From the NCBI GenBank assembly GCA_013146195.2, contig CM028381.1, positions 58,658,744 through 58,722,743 on the forward strand: 64,000 nt of DNA, given 5' to 3'. The notes under the pieces are model-generated. The model was not told where the DNA came from, ran no database searches, and was given only the letters and a program-made list of their open reading frames with translations. Shown here piece after piece: positions 26,201 to 36,254 of this stretch. Origin of the DNA: Codonopsis lanceolata. Taxonomy: Eukaryota > Streptophyta > Magnoliopsida > Asterales > Campanulaceae. Within the stretch, counting starts at the first letter, position 1; each line of letters begins with the position of its first letter. A program made the translations under genes and the position numbers.

Positions 26201-29200
26201 CGACTTCAAAGCTGCTGATGAATGAAAGATTGCTGATACATCAAATCTACTCATTACAAGTAACCTTCCTTGCCACACTCATCTCAACACACACTTAATG
26301 TTATATGCTCAAGTTCCACAAGCCGTCTTACCAGTCAAAGATGTATGATATAAATCTTTAATCGAAGGAGTGATGATAAGACACATTCGAATAACAACCC
26401 TCAATTTGGTAAGATGTCAGCCTATCCATACAGGCTGCTACATGTAAGTTGTTTACCTAATGTGTGTGCAACTTTAGCTAATGTTCTTAACTGAGAGGAA
26501 CTTAGTTATAGGCTATGTTAATGTAACATCACGCTACGTGTTATGTGCTTCATGTTTAATCTGTGTGAGATGATATGCATTGATAAAATGTTTTTTTCAA
26601 ACAAGTCAACAACATCTCGAAACATTGCCAACATCTGATGCTTCATGAAATCAGCTACTCAAACTGCTGATTCACTGAAGTGAGACAGATCTCAGTAAGA
26701 CTTAATGTGAGAATCCTTCATTTTCCAACCTTTTATTGAAACTCAAAAAGATTTTTGAAGTCTTTCAACCTCACATTAATACCTTGACTTAATTATCCTT
26801 GGGATTCTAACGATCCCAATTTTTTTGATAAAGGGTAATTGGAAAGACTTGTTGAAAACGTCAATATCATTGAAAAAAACTTTTCATCTCCTAACATTGC
26901 GAGTACAAAAAGGGTTGATCATCAAATCAAATCCTGTTATCTCACCTTTGTAAACCGCTAAATATATATGTGCCTTTTTTTTTTTTGATAAATAAATATA
27001 TATGTCCCATTATCTAGCTATCTGACTCATCTTGTCGAAAGGAAAAACCCAGCTACAATTCATATGATCAGAAATCTGGTGCAATTAATGGGACTTGAGC
27101 TTATGATGGGTAATTAATGTCATCAAACCTAATAAGGGTTTCAAGATAATCATGGTAGCGAGAGAGAAGAAGATCATCTTTTGGAAGGAAAACCTTCGAT
27201 GTCATTCAAATTCCAAGGGAGGTTAAGTTCGAGTTTTGGGTGGTGAAGAGATATAGAGGAAGAGTTCATGAGGTTACACTGACTGTGGTTTGTGACTGGA
27301 TGGAGGAGCTCCTAGGATAAGGGGAGTTTTTTGGAAGAAAAGACAGGAGAAGAGGAGAGAGATTGTAGTATCCAAGGAAAGCAATAGCTCTGGATCATTT
27401 ATTACGAGGAGATCCAAAGTGGTGTGCATCCCTAAAATAGCGGACAACGTTGGATGGGGATTGCTGGTCGAAAGGATTAGGAGATTTGCTATTGAGTTCA
27501 ATGCTGAGAAGACAAGATCCTTCAAAGTATTACAAAGAGGCGGCAACAATACCGCCATGGCCAAACTTAGAGTTGAAAATAAGACATGCTGATGAAAAAA
27601 AAAACTAATTCCAAAGAAGTGGATTTTGTGGTGGAGGAAGAATCTTGTAATGGTTTCCTTGAATTTTCTTGAGAGGTGTTTAATAGGCATAATGGTTCCT
27701 TGAATTTTCTTGAGAGGTTAACCTTCAATAATATGATACTATTTTACAAAAACAAGCTGCACTGGTAGACATTTCAAGCAAATGCCATTATGGTGAACCT
27801 TCAGCAATATAAAACTATGAAATAAAACAAGCAGCATCAGCAGGGGACTAGAAAGGGAAAAAAGCTTGAAAAAAGGCAGTATAATCTTGAAGGAGGGACA
27901 TGAAAAATGTAAATGGGAAAACAAAATGCATATTTAGCAGAACTAGAGATCAGTTTGAAAACCAACCTGTCATTGCAGCAGACCGCATCAAAGCTTGAAA
28001 TTTCTGCAATAATGATAGCAAAAGGTGGTTAACTTTTTCAATGCCTTGTCCTTAGGAATCATTAATTCAATTACAATGATATACCTTAAGAAAGTAAATA
28101 CACAAATAAATGCTTTGCAATAAAACATACATGGCTTAGAGATGTCCTAACCAAGTCAAAATCGTATTTGCTTTGAACAAATTTGGCATATGCCAGTGTG
28201 CACGTCACATCCATCGAAAAATTGATTGTCAGAAATCACATCCCTTTCCAGTTGGAAAATATAAATGAAAAACTACAATAACAGCTACAAGGGCAAGCTA
28301 AACATTGACAAGCACACTAGTATTATACCTAAACTTGACTGGAACAGAGTGTAAGTTTCCATAAGAAATAATGTATGAATTTTGATAAAAACACTAGAGG
28401 CGATATTAAATGCTAAAAATGATTCACGACAGAACTCCTAAGACATCCCATATAACAGAATCAACTCAAAACCCTTATTTCTCATCCAATGCATTATGAG
28501 AAAAAGCAGCATGATTGTCACTGTAAAGATAACTTCTTCTAAGTTTCTAAAAATAAAAAGACAATCATCGCACAAACTTTAGTCAGACCACGATCAAACA
28601 CATGAAATAATAGCAAGAGAAGATTCATACTCACATCAAAAGAAGAAGCATCATCCCCTACTTTATAGTTCGCAGATGCACGCAAAGCCTTTGTCTTCTC
28701 ATTGACTTCTTCTAAGCTATATGCTGCCATGGACAGGTCAAATATTCTGATATGTACAGAAGGAGAACAAACTTCCTACTAATACTGCTGAACAAAAAAA
28801 AAACTTCTTACAATCACTGACCCTGTATTAATGTCAATGTCCAGCATTATTTCTTTTTAGGCAGAATCAAAAAGATTTTGATTCACACGAAGTTTTATAT
28901 GGAGTTAAAATTTACACGACGACACACATGACATAAGGTTTTGTAAGATGCATCCCAAGATATATATTGGAATTGGGAGACTATGTAACATCACTTTTCA
29001 CATCTTACGGCCCATATCTTTGAAGATTCCATCCAAGAATTCAGTTATTTATTACTCCGAGCTGAAGGTGTATCAACACCAGCTATTTCTTTTTATCACC
29101 TTTGAAAAATAAAGAGGGGGAGGGGATTGCAAGAATTACTAGTTATGTTCCTAGAAATATAAATATGGCAACATTTAAAATGTACATACACTATATAGCA

Positions 29201-31059
29201 ATGGACTTGCTCATTCAGTATTGGAGGAACTCATTCAGCATTGGAGGAGAGGATGGGTTTGGGGAATGGGAAAGATGGCAACTCCCTGTGGATTAGTGGA
29301 ACATTTGCTATTCTCATGAGTGTTTGGATTGGACGGAATGATATAAACTCTAAAAACCAAAGCCCATCTTTCTCTCTTCTGAGGAATCATGTGGTTTACC
29401 TAGCTTCAGTGTAGACTAAAGCTTCTGGCCTTTTATAGGACTTGTCTTTCCGGATCTCGCTAGGGATTGGACTGCTTTATCTTTAACTTTTTGAGTTTTT
29501 CATTGTCTTTTGGTTTTCCAGAGTTTTGTGAACGTGAACTGCTTGTCCATGATATTGTACATTCTTCCTCATTAATAGAAGCTTTGAATTCTCAAATTAA
29601 CTCAGTCCAAGCCCTTTTTCCAATTGCTTGAGAATGCATACATGAATCCTTTTTCGACACTCTGTTATGTACTAATGCAAGATCGTAATCATGCTATGCA
29701 CACTCAGTAAGCTTCTTCTTTACTACCTTCCAAGTTAGTTTCAATCTCCTGTGGTCCCCCCTCCCTCACCCCACCCCCGTGTTACCAGGACCCTTCATTT
29801 TTGGTATAGTACCCGTGTTGGTGCAACGCAACATGGGTGTGGGTGTGGGTGATGGTGAACAGACTTGGTGTGCAGTTTTACACTACATCTAGAGCTAGAT
29901 CTTAAGATTCTGGAGTATCCACACCCAGATCCAGTCCATGTAGCCAAGTCAGGATACGTAAGTCTTTCCATGACTCTTCCAAACTAGAACACTTAGTGGT
30001 TTACATTGTACTAGACCAAACCATCTTGAGTATTTTTTCTTAGTTTATCTCATTTTGGGGCTATTTCATAAATATGTCGGATTTCAAATTTTTACCATTT
30101 CATACCGCAAATCCATCTAACAAGAGCTTCTTTTTATGAGCAAAAAAAAAGTGTGTACCCCATGCTCAAAAAATAAATATGTGCCCCAAAAATATTTCAA
30201 AAACAACTATTAAGATTCTAAACTACCAATATTAGAGAATCACCAATACAACCGTGGATTTGATCTCATGTGGTTGTGGGTAGTTAACATTCTCAATCAC
30301 ATGTGACAATTTTTTTCTCTTCATTCACATTCAATTAAAAAAGAAATGCAACTGTAAATTTGATCTTATGTGGCTTGGGTGTCATTATTAAAATGAATTT
30401 TGCAAAAAAATAAAAAATAAGAAAAGACTGACAACTAGAAAGAGTTTTTAAGAAGAAAAATGTTGCCTATGATGTATTCGCATCTTCAACTAGAATGTGA
30501 AAAATTGACACCCTTATAAAGAATGTGGAAAAAATTGGTTGACATGTCATATCCACGGCTCTTATCCATTGAAGAGCTATTTTCTTCAAACAATGTGCAA
30601 ATCCTAGGTGGCACTCATTTTTTCTACATTCACGGCTGCATTGACGATTGAATCTGCATTGGTGATGCTCTTAAAAGTTTAAAGCACAGTATTTGGTAGT
30701 ATATTTACATTTTCATTATGATGTACCTGATAGAAAAATGAAACTTCTGGAAAACTCGGAAAATACTTACCATAGCTGGCATAACCAGCTGTAGCAACCC
30801 CTCCAGTAACTGTCCCTATAAGAGCATACATGAGGAAATTCCACGGTTTTTTCTCTGCTACAGCAGCCGGGTGGGGTGGGGGTGGAGGTGGCGGGGGAGG
30901 TGGAACTGAAGCTGAAGGTTCTTCATTGATGATGGACGAGGTTGCAACAATTGGTTCTTTCGAAGAAGTATTCGCAGTGACACTCGAATACAAACGAACA
31001 TTCTGGTTTTTCTTTGCAATCACCGAGAAAACACGCCAGGATCGAGCTACTATTGACAT
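8740..31059 (-). CDS. TIM50: TIM50, mitochondrial inner-membrane translocase subunit (presequence receptor of TIM23 complex)
   Basis: Ten coding exons: 31059-30771, 28723-28635, 28003-27967, 14361-14300, 14209-14096, 13924-13820, 13731-13633, 12507-12351, 12233-12131 and 8785-8740. All introns read GT...AG. The join is 1101 nt, 366 residues, in frame throughout, close to plant TIM50 length. Residues 1-33 form a basic, Ser-rich mitochondrial presequence (MSIVARSWRVFSVIAKK). Residues 53-62 are ten prolines. One membrane span lies at about 74-95 (WNFLMYALIGTVTGGVATAG). An FCP1/HAD-like domain follows, with DLNET at 186-190, RGWRTFKRPGVD, EIVVYSD, DLSKLNRDP and SCLQPENCVPIKPW. The C-terminus is basic (GRLWRR). 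TIM50 faces the intermembrane space and passes presequence proteins from the TOM complex to the TIM23 channel. HAD phosphatase activity is not implied. Intron 3 is 13.6 kb and full of transposons. I saw no disabling change. Confidence 0.96.
8786..9900. other. TIM50 intron 9, left part
   Basis: Within the last intron (12130-8786). AT-rich non-coding sequence with a purine-rich tract near 9580-9740. No gene is supported. Confidence 0.6.
9907..11109 (-). mobile_element. 5'-truncated L1-type LINE in TIM50 intron 9
   Basis: Minus-strand conceptual translation, with frameshifts, gives the C-terminal end of a plant L1 reverse transcriptase. Recognisable pieces are RDFLWEG, KYHLVNWTKVC, GLGIKNLRVFNRALLGKWLW, FEVGKGSTVRFWLDRWCG, and a zf-RVT-like end (AILTGDNLRRRGK, WCYMCERNGES). 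A poly(A) tail appears as a T run at 9908-9917, marking the 3' end. The 5' part is missing, as in most LINE copies. No clear TSD was seen. Confidence 0.82.
11119..11160. repeat. 21-bp tandem duplication
   Basis: Two exact adjacent copies of a 21-bp unit (start gatgtagggatt, end gaacaag) at the 5' junction of the LINE. Confidence 0.85.
11183..11530. repeat. (TA)n followed by a two-copy tandem repeat, period 159 bp
   Basis: An (AT)n run ends near 11210. The block starting catcaagttaccaagg at 11213 recurs at 11372 with few differences and ends at about 11525. The open frame through both copies is a by-product of the duplication. Confidence 0.85.
13290..13490. repeat. Dispersed GTGTGGGTGTGGG repeat, copy in TIM50 intron 7
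   Basis: The core gtgtgggtttggatgtgggtg, the following ttttacattagat and gacacccagatcca are shared with 29815-29960. This is probably a small transposon-derived repeat. Ends are uncertain. Confidence 0.55.
14567..15235. mobile_element. Non-autonomous TIR element with 8-bp TSD in TIM50 intron 3
   Basis: The left end ctatgatgcacagacacg and the complement of the right end ctatgttgcacgggtacg form TIRs. The element is flanked on both sides by ctaaccac (14559-14566 and 15236-15243), an exact 8-bp duplication. The interior is rich in GATACGTATCC/CGGATAC words and has no coding capacity. TSD length fits hAT or Mutator-like elements; I cannot tell which from the TIR. Confidence 0.8.
15244..16756. other. 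TIM50 intron 3, unassigned sequence
   Basis: AT-rich, no supported gene. The open frame at 15692-16066 shows no recognisable domain. It may include LTR sequence belonging to the adjacent gypsy remnant, but no boundaries were found. Confidence 0.4.
16757..17493 (+). pseudogene. Ty3/gypsy (chromovirus-type) integrase C-terminal remnant
   Basis: Reads GVPRFITSDRDVKFLSSHFW, a TGA stop in place of the Trp before KLFGTSLKFSSTSHPQTDGQ, then ALPQIEFAFNSV and PFEVVYTNPP. After a frameshift near 17260 it continues with TKLKDKIGPRTLQKKGDNAY, VELPGHMSISNTFNVADIFE. These are the integrase core end and the chromatin-facing C-terminal region typical of plant chromoviruses. The rest of pol is absent, so it is a fragment inside TIM50 intron 3. 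Confidence 0.88.
17494..18420. other. Sequence downstream of gypsy remnant, possible 3' LTR remains
   Basis: Includes a TATA-like ctatttaagcc at about 17628 and a triplicated acaaacattt(a/t)gactcttattttctt block around 18109-18190. LTR ends could not be placed. Confidence 0.35.
18421..19200. mobile_element. hAT-like non-autonomous element
   Basis: Begins taggggtgtcaa and ends ttacaccccta, complementary termini of a common plant hAT type. Subterminal regions carry many aaccgaacc/ggttcggttt words in inverse orientation at the two ends. Flanks (catggtac, agcataca) do not form a clean 8-bp TSD, so the duplication is diverged or lost. Confidence 0.75.
19580..19800 (+). repeat. Copia 5' LTR (221 bp)
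   Basis: TGTTATGAAAG...TTTTATAACA. It holds the core promoter tataaata at 19690-19697 and a (TC)n run at 19742-19759. Directly after it, cgttatcagcac is the kind of motif seen at copia primer-binding sites. Confidence 0.88.
20702..21598 (+). CDS. Copia gag polyprotein segment
   Basis: 298 codons opening MSNLIKLEFEALDITGKNY. It has a UBN2/gag-like helical core (KAKAMIFFRHHLHEDLKSEY, ARYDWLTLRFQDFKSV), an Arg-Gly tract (RGRGRGRGRGRG, around residue 225), and a CCHC zinc knuckle CYQCGMKGHWSRTC near the end. Gag packages element RNA into particles. The frame stops soon after the knuckle instead of running into protease. This is the longest intact piece of the element. Confidence 0.88.
   Translation: MSNLIKLEFEALDITGKNYLSWILDTEIHLGTKGLGDAINDSKETSTQDKAKAMIFFRHHLHEDLKSEYLTIKDPTDLWKSLKERYDHQKTVILPKARYDWLTLRFQDFKSVSEYNSAMFRISSKLKLCGENIAEYDMMEKTFTTFHATNVILQQQYRERGFTRYSELIACLLLALQNNKLLMKNHETRPTGSAPYQEVNATSTNHDHGHNHGSISGHSQSYNRGRGRGRGRGRGFRPKIDKEEQRGKNQNGTHKENNENICYQCGMKGHWSRTCHSVRHLVELIRNHGNRKTSRQIS
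22137..23426 (+). pseudogene. Copia GAG-pre-integrase and integrase, frameshifted
   Basis: 22137-22580 carries the pre-integrase HHCC-type region (VWHEQLGHPG, CDACSQRKL). The integrase core continues as IQGDICGLIHPQSGPF, FMVLIDAC, then VRLDNAGEFTSQAFNDYC and, in another frame, NDLAESFIKCIQLIARPL, which carry the D, D and E catalytic positions. The C-terminal part reads LRIFGCAVYVHIAPPQRTK. Frame changes near 22580, 22650 and 22860 break it. Confidence 0.85.
23490..25393 (+). pseudogene. Copia reverse transcriptase and RNase H, frameshifted
   Basis: RT begins around 23800 (WVKWKDAMKAELDSFKKQKV, GYKWVFIRKRNEKNEIVRYK, RLVAQGFSQRPGIDYEEMYS). It passes through a stop near 24095, then LYGLKQSG and the catalytic YVDD at about 24391-24402. 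RNase H follows (VGFADAGYLSDPHKARSQTG, LFEDNAACVAQ, KSDRSKHIPR). At least four frame breaks, so no polyprotein can be made. Confidence 0.88.
25628..25919. repeat. Near-perfect 140-bp LTR hairpin (12-bp loop)
   Basis: Arms 25628-25767 and 25780-25919 are inverted copies with 7 mismatches by eye. The loop is cttatagttttt. Each arm holds a core promoter (tataaata at 25723-25730 on the plus strand) and an inner palindrome gctacctagctatagctagg. Because it lies in an intron, TIM50 pre-mRNA would contain the whole hairpin. Confidence 0.92.
25925..27966. other. TIM50 intron 3, right part
   Basis: Mostly unassigned AT-rich DNA. On the plus strand, about 27200-27590 shows coding-like but broken sequence (KFEFWVVKRYRGRVHEVTLT, then DNVGWGLLVERIRRFAIEFN) that I cannot assign; a retroelement ORF1-like origin is possible. 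No host exon was found here. Confidence 0.4.
29230..29590 (+). pseudogene. LINE 3'-end remnant in TIM50 intron 1
   Basis: The plus strand reads FAILMSVWIGRNDINSKN and, after stops, KASGLL, DLSFRISLGIGLLYL, resembling the terminal part of plant L1 ORF2 (SVWLERNARIF-type motif). Short and full of stops. Confidence 0.5.
29810..29960. repeat. Dispersed GTGTGGGTGTGGG repeat, copy in TIM50 intron 1
   Basis: Shares gtgggtgtgggtg, ttttacacta and ccacacccagatcca with 13290-13490. Ends not defined. Confidence 0.55.
30235..30670. mobile_element. Harbinger-like MITE in TIM50 intron 1
   Basis: Terminal repeats gagaatcaccaata (left) and the complement of ttggtgatgctc (right, giving gagcatcaccaat). Both flanks are TTA (30232-30234, 30671-30673), the target used by PIF/Harbinger elements. 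No coding capacity. Confidence 0.6.
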
Positions 31060-31480
31060 TCTACACAACCCAACAAAAATAATCAAATCAGATAGGATAC
31101 ATATAAGGAGTATGCACACACTACATAATTTCAGAGGTAATTACAATAAAAGCTGTTAAATATCTAATTTGTGAGTTATAATTTCCAAAAGGCGATCCTA
31201 GTTCGCAAACCCTACCCCTAGAATTAACATTGAGGGGAAACGAAGATCAAAGAAATTATGATTACGGTAACAGAATATTAGATTAAGAACACTTACGATA
31301 AAATGGGGACTCCCCTGCTCTCTCTCTCTCTACCTCTCTTTCTTGTGCGAAAAGCAGAAGTAGGGTTTTGCGATGGTTTAACCGGAAGAATAGTAGTAGT
31401 CGTAGAACTTTAAAAGCTCCGACAACCCGATCATCGAACTTACCCGAACCGAATGCTAGTCCGTTCATTACTTATCAAAA
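31060..31480 (-). promoter_or_regulatory. TIM50: TIM50 5' UTR exon, 5' UTR intron and telo-box region
   Basis: A GT...AG intron from 31296 (GTAAGT) to 31061 (TGTGTAG) ends one base before the ATG, giving a leader intron of about 236 bp. The upstream non-coding exon ends at 31297 and is GA-rich on the minus strand (tc tract at 31317-31330). The telo-box AAACCCTA lies on the minus strand at 31368-31361, and a second copy lies inside the leader intron on the plus strand (31207-31214). Telo-boxes and leader introns are common in plant genes for ribosomal and mitochondrial proteins. The exact transcription start is not visible, so 31480 is an approximate limit. Confidence 0.65.
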
Positions 31481-31518
31481 ATATCATTTACCTCCCCTTG
31501 CGTTCGGTGATAGATCAT

Positions 31519-32247
31519 GAGTTGCGCTATTCGGACCCCTTCATCCTCCAAAGCAGATGCCCCGTCTCTCTAAACTACCTATTATACCCTTCATCCTCTA
31601 CCACACCCGCCTCCCACTCCCACCTTCCTTCCCCGTCTGCACTCTTCAACCACCACCGTACCCTCCCACCCTCCTTTCTCTTTCCCTCTTCTCTGCCCCA
31701 TTCAGCCCTTCCCATGTGCACCCTTAATCCTTTCTTTTTCCCTCTTCTCTCCCCCTCCTTTCTCCTTCCCTCTTCCAGTGCACTTCCCCTTTTTTTTCTT
31801 CTCTCTCCTTTCCTCCTTCCTGCTATTTGTGACAGTGAGTATAAATGGTGTCGATTTGGGGGAAAAATAAAGAATGTTGTATGGTGAAATTTTATTGGAA
31901 AGGCAAGGAGGAGAAGAGGGAATGGAGTGACAGTGGGAGGGGGGAGAAAAACAAAGCCAGTGAGGAGAGAAGGGAGTAACGGTGGTGGTAGTGAGTGGGA
32001 GAGAGAAGAAGGAAAGAGAAATGAGAGGGGTTGCGCATTGGAGGGGGAGGGAGGGAAAGAGAAAGGAGGGAGGGTGTGCACTAGAAGGGGGCAGAGAAGA
32101 GGGAGGGAGGGTACGGTGGTGGTTGCAGACGGGGAAGGAAGGTGGGAGTGGGAGGCAGGTGTGGTAAAGGGTGAAGGGTATAATAGATAGTTTAGAAAAA
32201 TGGGGGGACCTGTTTGGAGGATGAAAGGGTATGAGTAGCGCCAACTC
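31519..32247. mobile_element. Foldback element with polypyrimidine/polypurine arms upstream of TIM50
   Basis: Flanked by an exact 8-bp duplication tagatcat (31511-31518 and 32248-32255). Ends gagttgcgctattcgg and the complement gagttggcgctactc are inverted repeats, and the two arms (about 31519-31835 and 31905-32247) pair over most of their length (accacaccCgcctcccactcc on both). The left arm is C/T-rich and the right arm G/A-rich, which explains long spurious open frames on both strands. The left end is only about 150-220 bp from the TIM50 5' UTR exon. Confidence 0.88.
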
Positions 32248-32440
32248 TAGATCATTGAGATTTGAGACTAGTCCGTAAATTGAGCTATGTTATTCGGACT
32301 CGGCTCGGTGTGAAAAATGGGCCAAATTAAAGTTGAAATCAAGTTGTTGTTTTTTGGGAGAAATTCGGGTCAGTTCACTTTCCAAAGTTTTCAATCGCTT
32401 ATGTTCAGTGTTTTTTTTCAACCAAAAAAAGTCATTTTTC
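32248..32440. other. Spacer between two foldback elements
   Basis: About 190 bp with no recognised feature. Confidence 0.4.
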
Positions 32441-32739
32441 GGGGCGAAATGACTATGATACTCTTAATGAATCGAAGACGTGCTACATAGGTCACTTACT
32501 TAGTAAATCGCGCTACATTAAATTTTGCAATGTGATACATTAATTTAATTGCATCAATTTTTGCACCGTGATTCATCAATTTAATTACATAATCCAATTT
32601 TGCATCGCGATGAAACAATTTTTGCACCGCATACATAAGTTTTAATTACCTAATCTAATTTTGCATCGCAATAAATTAATTTTTGCTCTGCGATGAAACA
32701 ATTTTTACACTGCGATACATAAGTTTCCAATTTTGCACC

Positions 32740-34531
32740 TGTAGACACCCCAATTTCGTACCCCTGATATGTGACTCTGACATATGATATCAAGAACTGC
32801 TTAAAGTTAACAAATGTCAAGTTACAGGAGTTGAAAATGCGAAAGGCAAAGCAGGATGCGCAAAACAGTAAAGTGCGAGGGGTGAAAGCGCCAAAAATGA
32901 AACTTGAATAGGGACATGGCGCGGCCTAAAGGCTGATTGGGCGCCGCGCCATGCCATGGTGTATTCGGCGCCAAGTGAGCTACAATAGCTCTGGGACTTA
33001 ACGCATTGTGCAAGCTGTGAAGGTCGGTGTACAACAGGATGATGCTCGCTGAGGGAATTCTTAATTCCCGATGAGTCCCTCCTTCCAGCTATAAATAGGA
33101 GTGCTGGGCTCCCCTTTGAGACACGAGATCAGAGACGAAGAAACACTGATAAATTTCCTCCGCATCTCAACAACGCCGAAGTAGCGAGAGAAGTGAGATA
33201 GGAGTGTGTAGCCCACCAAAGCTTCTAAACCCCGTCCAAACTCCGCCAAAACACAAATCCACCGATTAAAAGTGATCCCTAGCCTTTTAGTTAGGTATCC
33301 ACCCCACTTCCACGGCCCAAAATCCATAAAGTAAGTTGTTACTCTGCCCGAGTAATAGGCTGAAAAATACAAAAAGTAAGTCGTTATTCCGCCCAACCAA
33401 AAAGGCCAAAACCATTCGAAATAAGTCGTCATTCTGCCCGAGTGAACAAGCCAAAGTCATCCAGAATAAGCAGTCATTCTGCCCGAATCACAACAACAAC
33501 AAAAAAAAGACTCCCTCTCCCTGAAGGACAGAACGAGCACACTACTGCTCTAAAAGGTAATAGCCTTTAAGGGCGTTCTTTTTATTTATTATTTATAAAG
33601 TTATTATTTAAATCCGGCCCAATGTAGCCAATATAAGTCGTTGTGCTGCCCGGATTAGATTAGGAAATATTATGTAAAAGAGTTGTTATAATGGCCAAAT
33701 ATTTTTAAATACATTTGTAATTATTGCAAGGAAATGGCTGCAAGTCCGTAAATAACGTAGCAACGGATGTATTTGTTTTATTTTCCTGTCTTTTAATGCT
33801 TTATTTATTTGCTAAATAAATATAACAATAAGCATACTTTAGCAAAAACTATTTTTGAGACCGAAAGGGCGAGTTGGGTGCCTAGCACCTTCCCAACTCG
33901 TAACTTAGTCTCCGAACCCGTTTTCTATCTCTGGTTTTCTTTTATTTTTTGGTTTTGCTTTATTTTACCTTAAAATAAAGATGGCGACTCTAAAACTTTT
34001 TGGATCCAGTGGGGCCTCGCAACACTCCTTCTTTGCACTTTTCCGTTTTCCCCTAAAAAGGGAGAATGAGAATGGAAAAGTGATGTATTCTCATATCCCG
34101 ATATCCTCTAAACAAGGGATAACTTGATGCGGGAAACCCAAAGCTCCCATAGTGATCCGAAACGGGCCATAAGGTTATTTTTATAAAAATTCATAGTTGG
34201 GGCGTCGCAACATCCTTTTTTGCACTTTTCCGTTCTCCCCTAAAAAAGGGAAAATGAGAATGAAAGGGTGATGTATTCTCATATCCTGATATCCCCTAAA
34301 CAAGGGATAACTTGATGCGGGAAACCCAAAAGCTCCCATATTGGATCAAAAAAATCCACTAAAGTCAACCGAGGCGCATTCCAACGCGCTATCTTAGACA
34401 GCACTCCTCTCGCACTTTTGATTTCGTCTTCCCCTAAACAAGGGAGGGTGGAACAAGAGCAGTGGATGTCCCGCATCCGCACGTACGTGCACCCCTATCC
34501 AAGGGCGCAGGCGCACGCCGGGCAACCCATA
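32740..34531 (+). repeat. Ogre 5' LTR (1792 bp)
   Basis: Starts TGTAGACACC and ends acccata. Core promoter tataaata at 33090-33097, preceded by gtccctccttccagc. A palindromic gcgcggcc...ggcgccgcgcc region lies at 32918-32957. Two copies of a block of about 188 bp (cgcaacactcctt to cccaaagctccc, 34016 and 34205) make up its 3' part. Confidence 0.92.
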
Positions 34532-34532
34532 G

Positions 34533-34550
34533 TGGCGACTCTGCTGGGGA
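34533..34550 (+). other. Ogre primer-binding site
   Basis: TGGCGACTCTGCTGGGGA, one base after the LTR. Tat/Ogre elements are reported to use an arginine tRNA primer. I recognise the site type but did not align it to a tRNA. Confidence 0.75.

Positions 34551-36254
<1,704 letters not shown>

Noticed and set aside
27274..27690. 138-codon minus-strand frame
   Set aside because: Hydrophobic low-complexity reading, no domain, inside TIM50 intron 3 and antisense to broken coding-like sequence.
30679..31119. TIM50 starting at an upstream in-frame Met near 31119
   Set aside because: That extension lies inside the leader intron; the acceptor TGTGTAG is directly before the 31059 ATG, which begins a proper mitochondrial presequence.
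31575..32244. Long overlapping open frames on both strands (Pro/Ser/Leu-rich and Gly/Glu/Arg-rich)
   Set aside because: Produced by the low-complexity C/T and G/A arms of the foldback element; no domain and no splice context.
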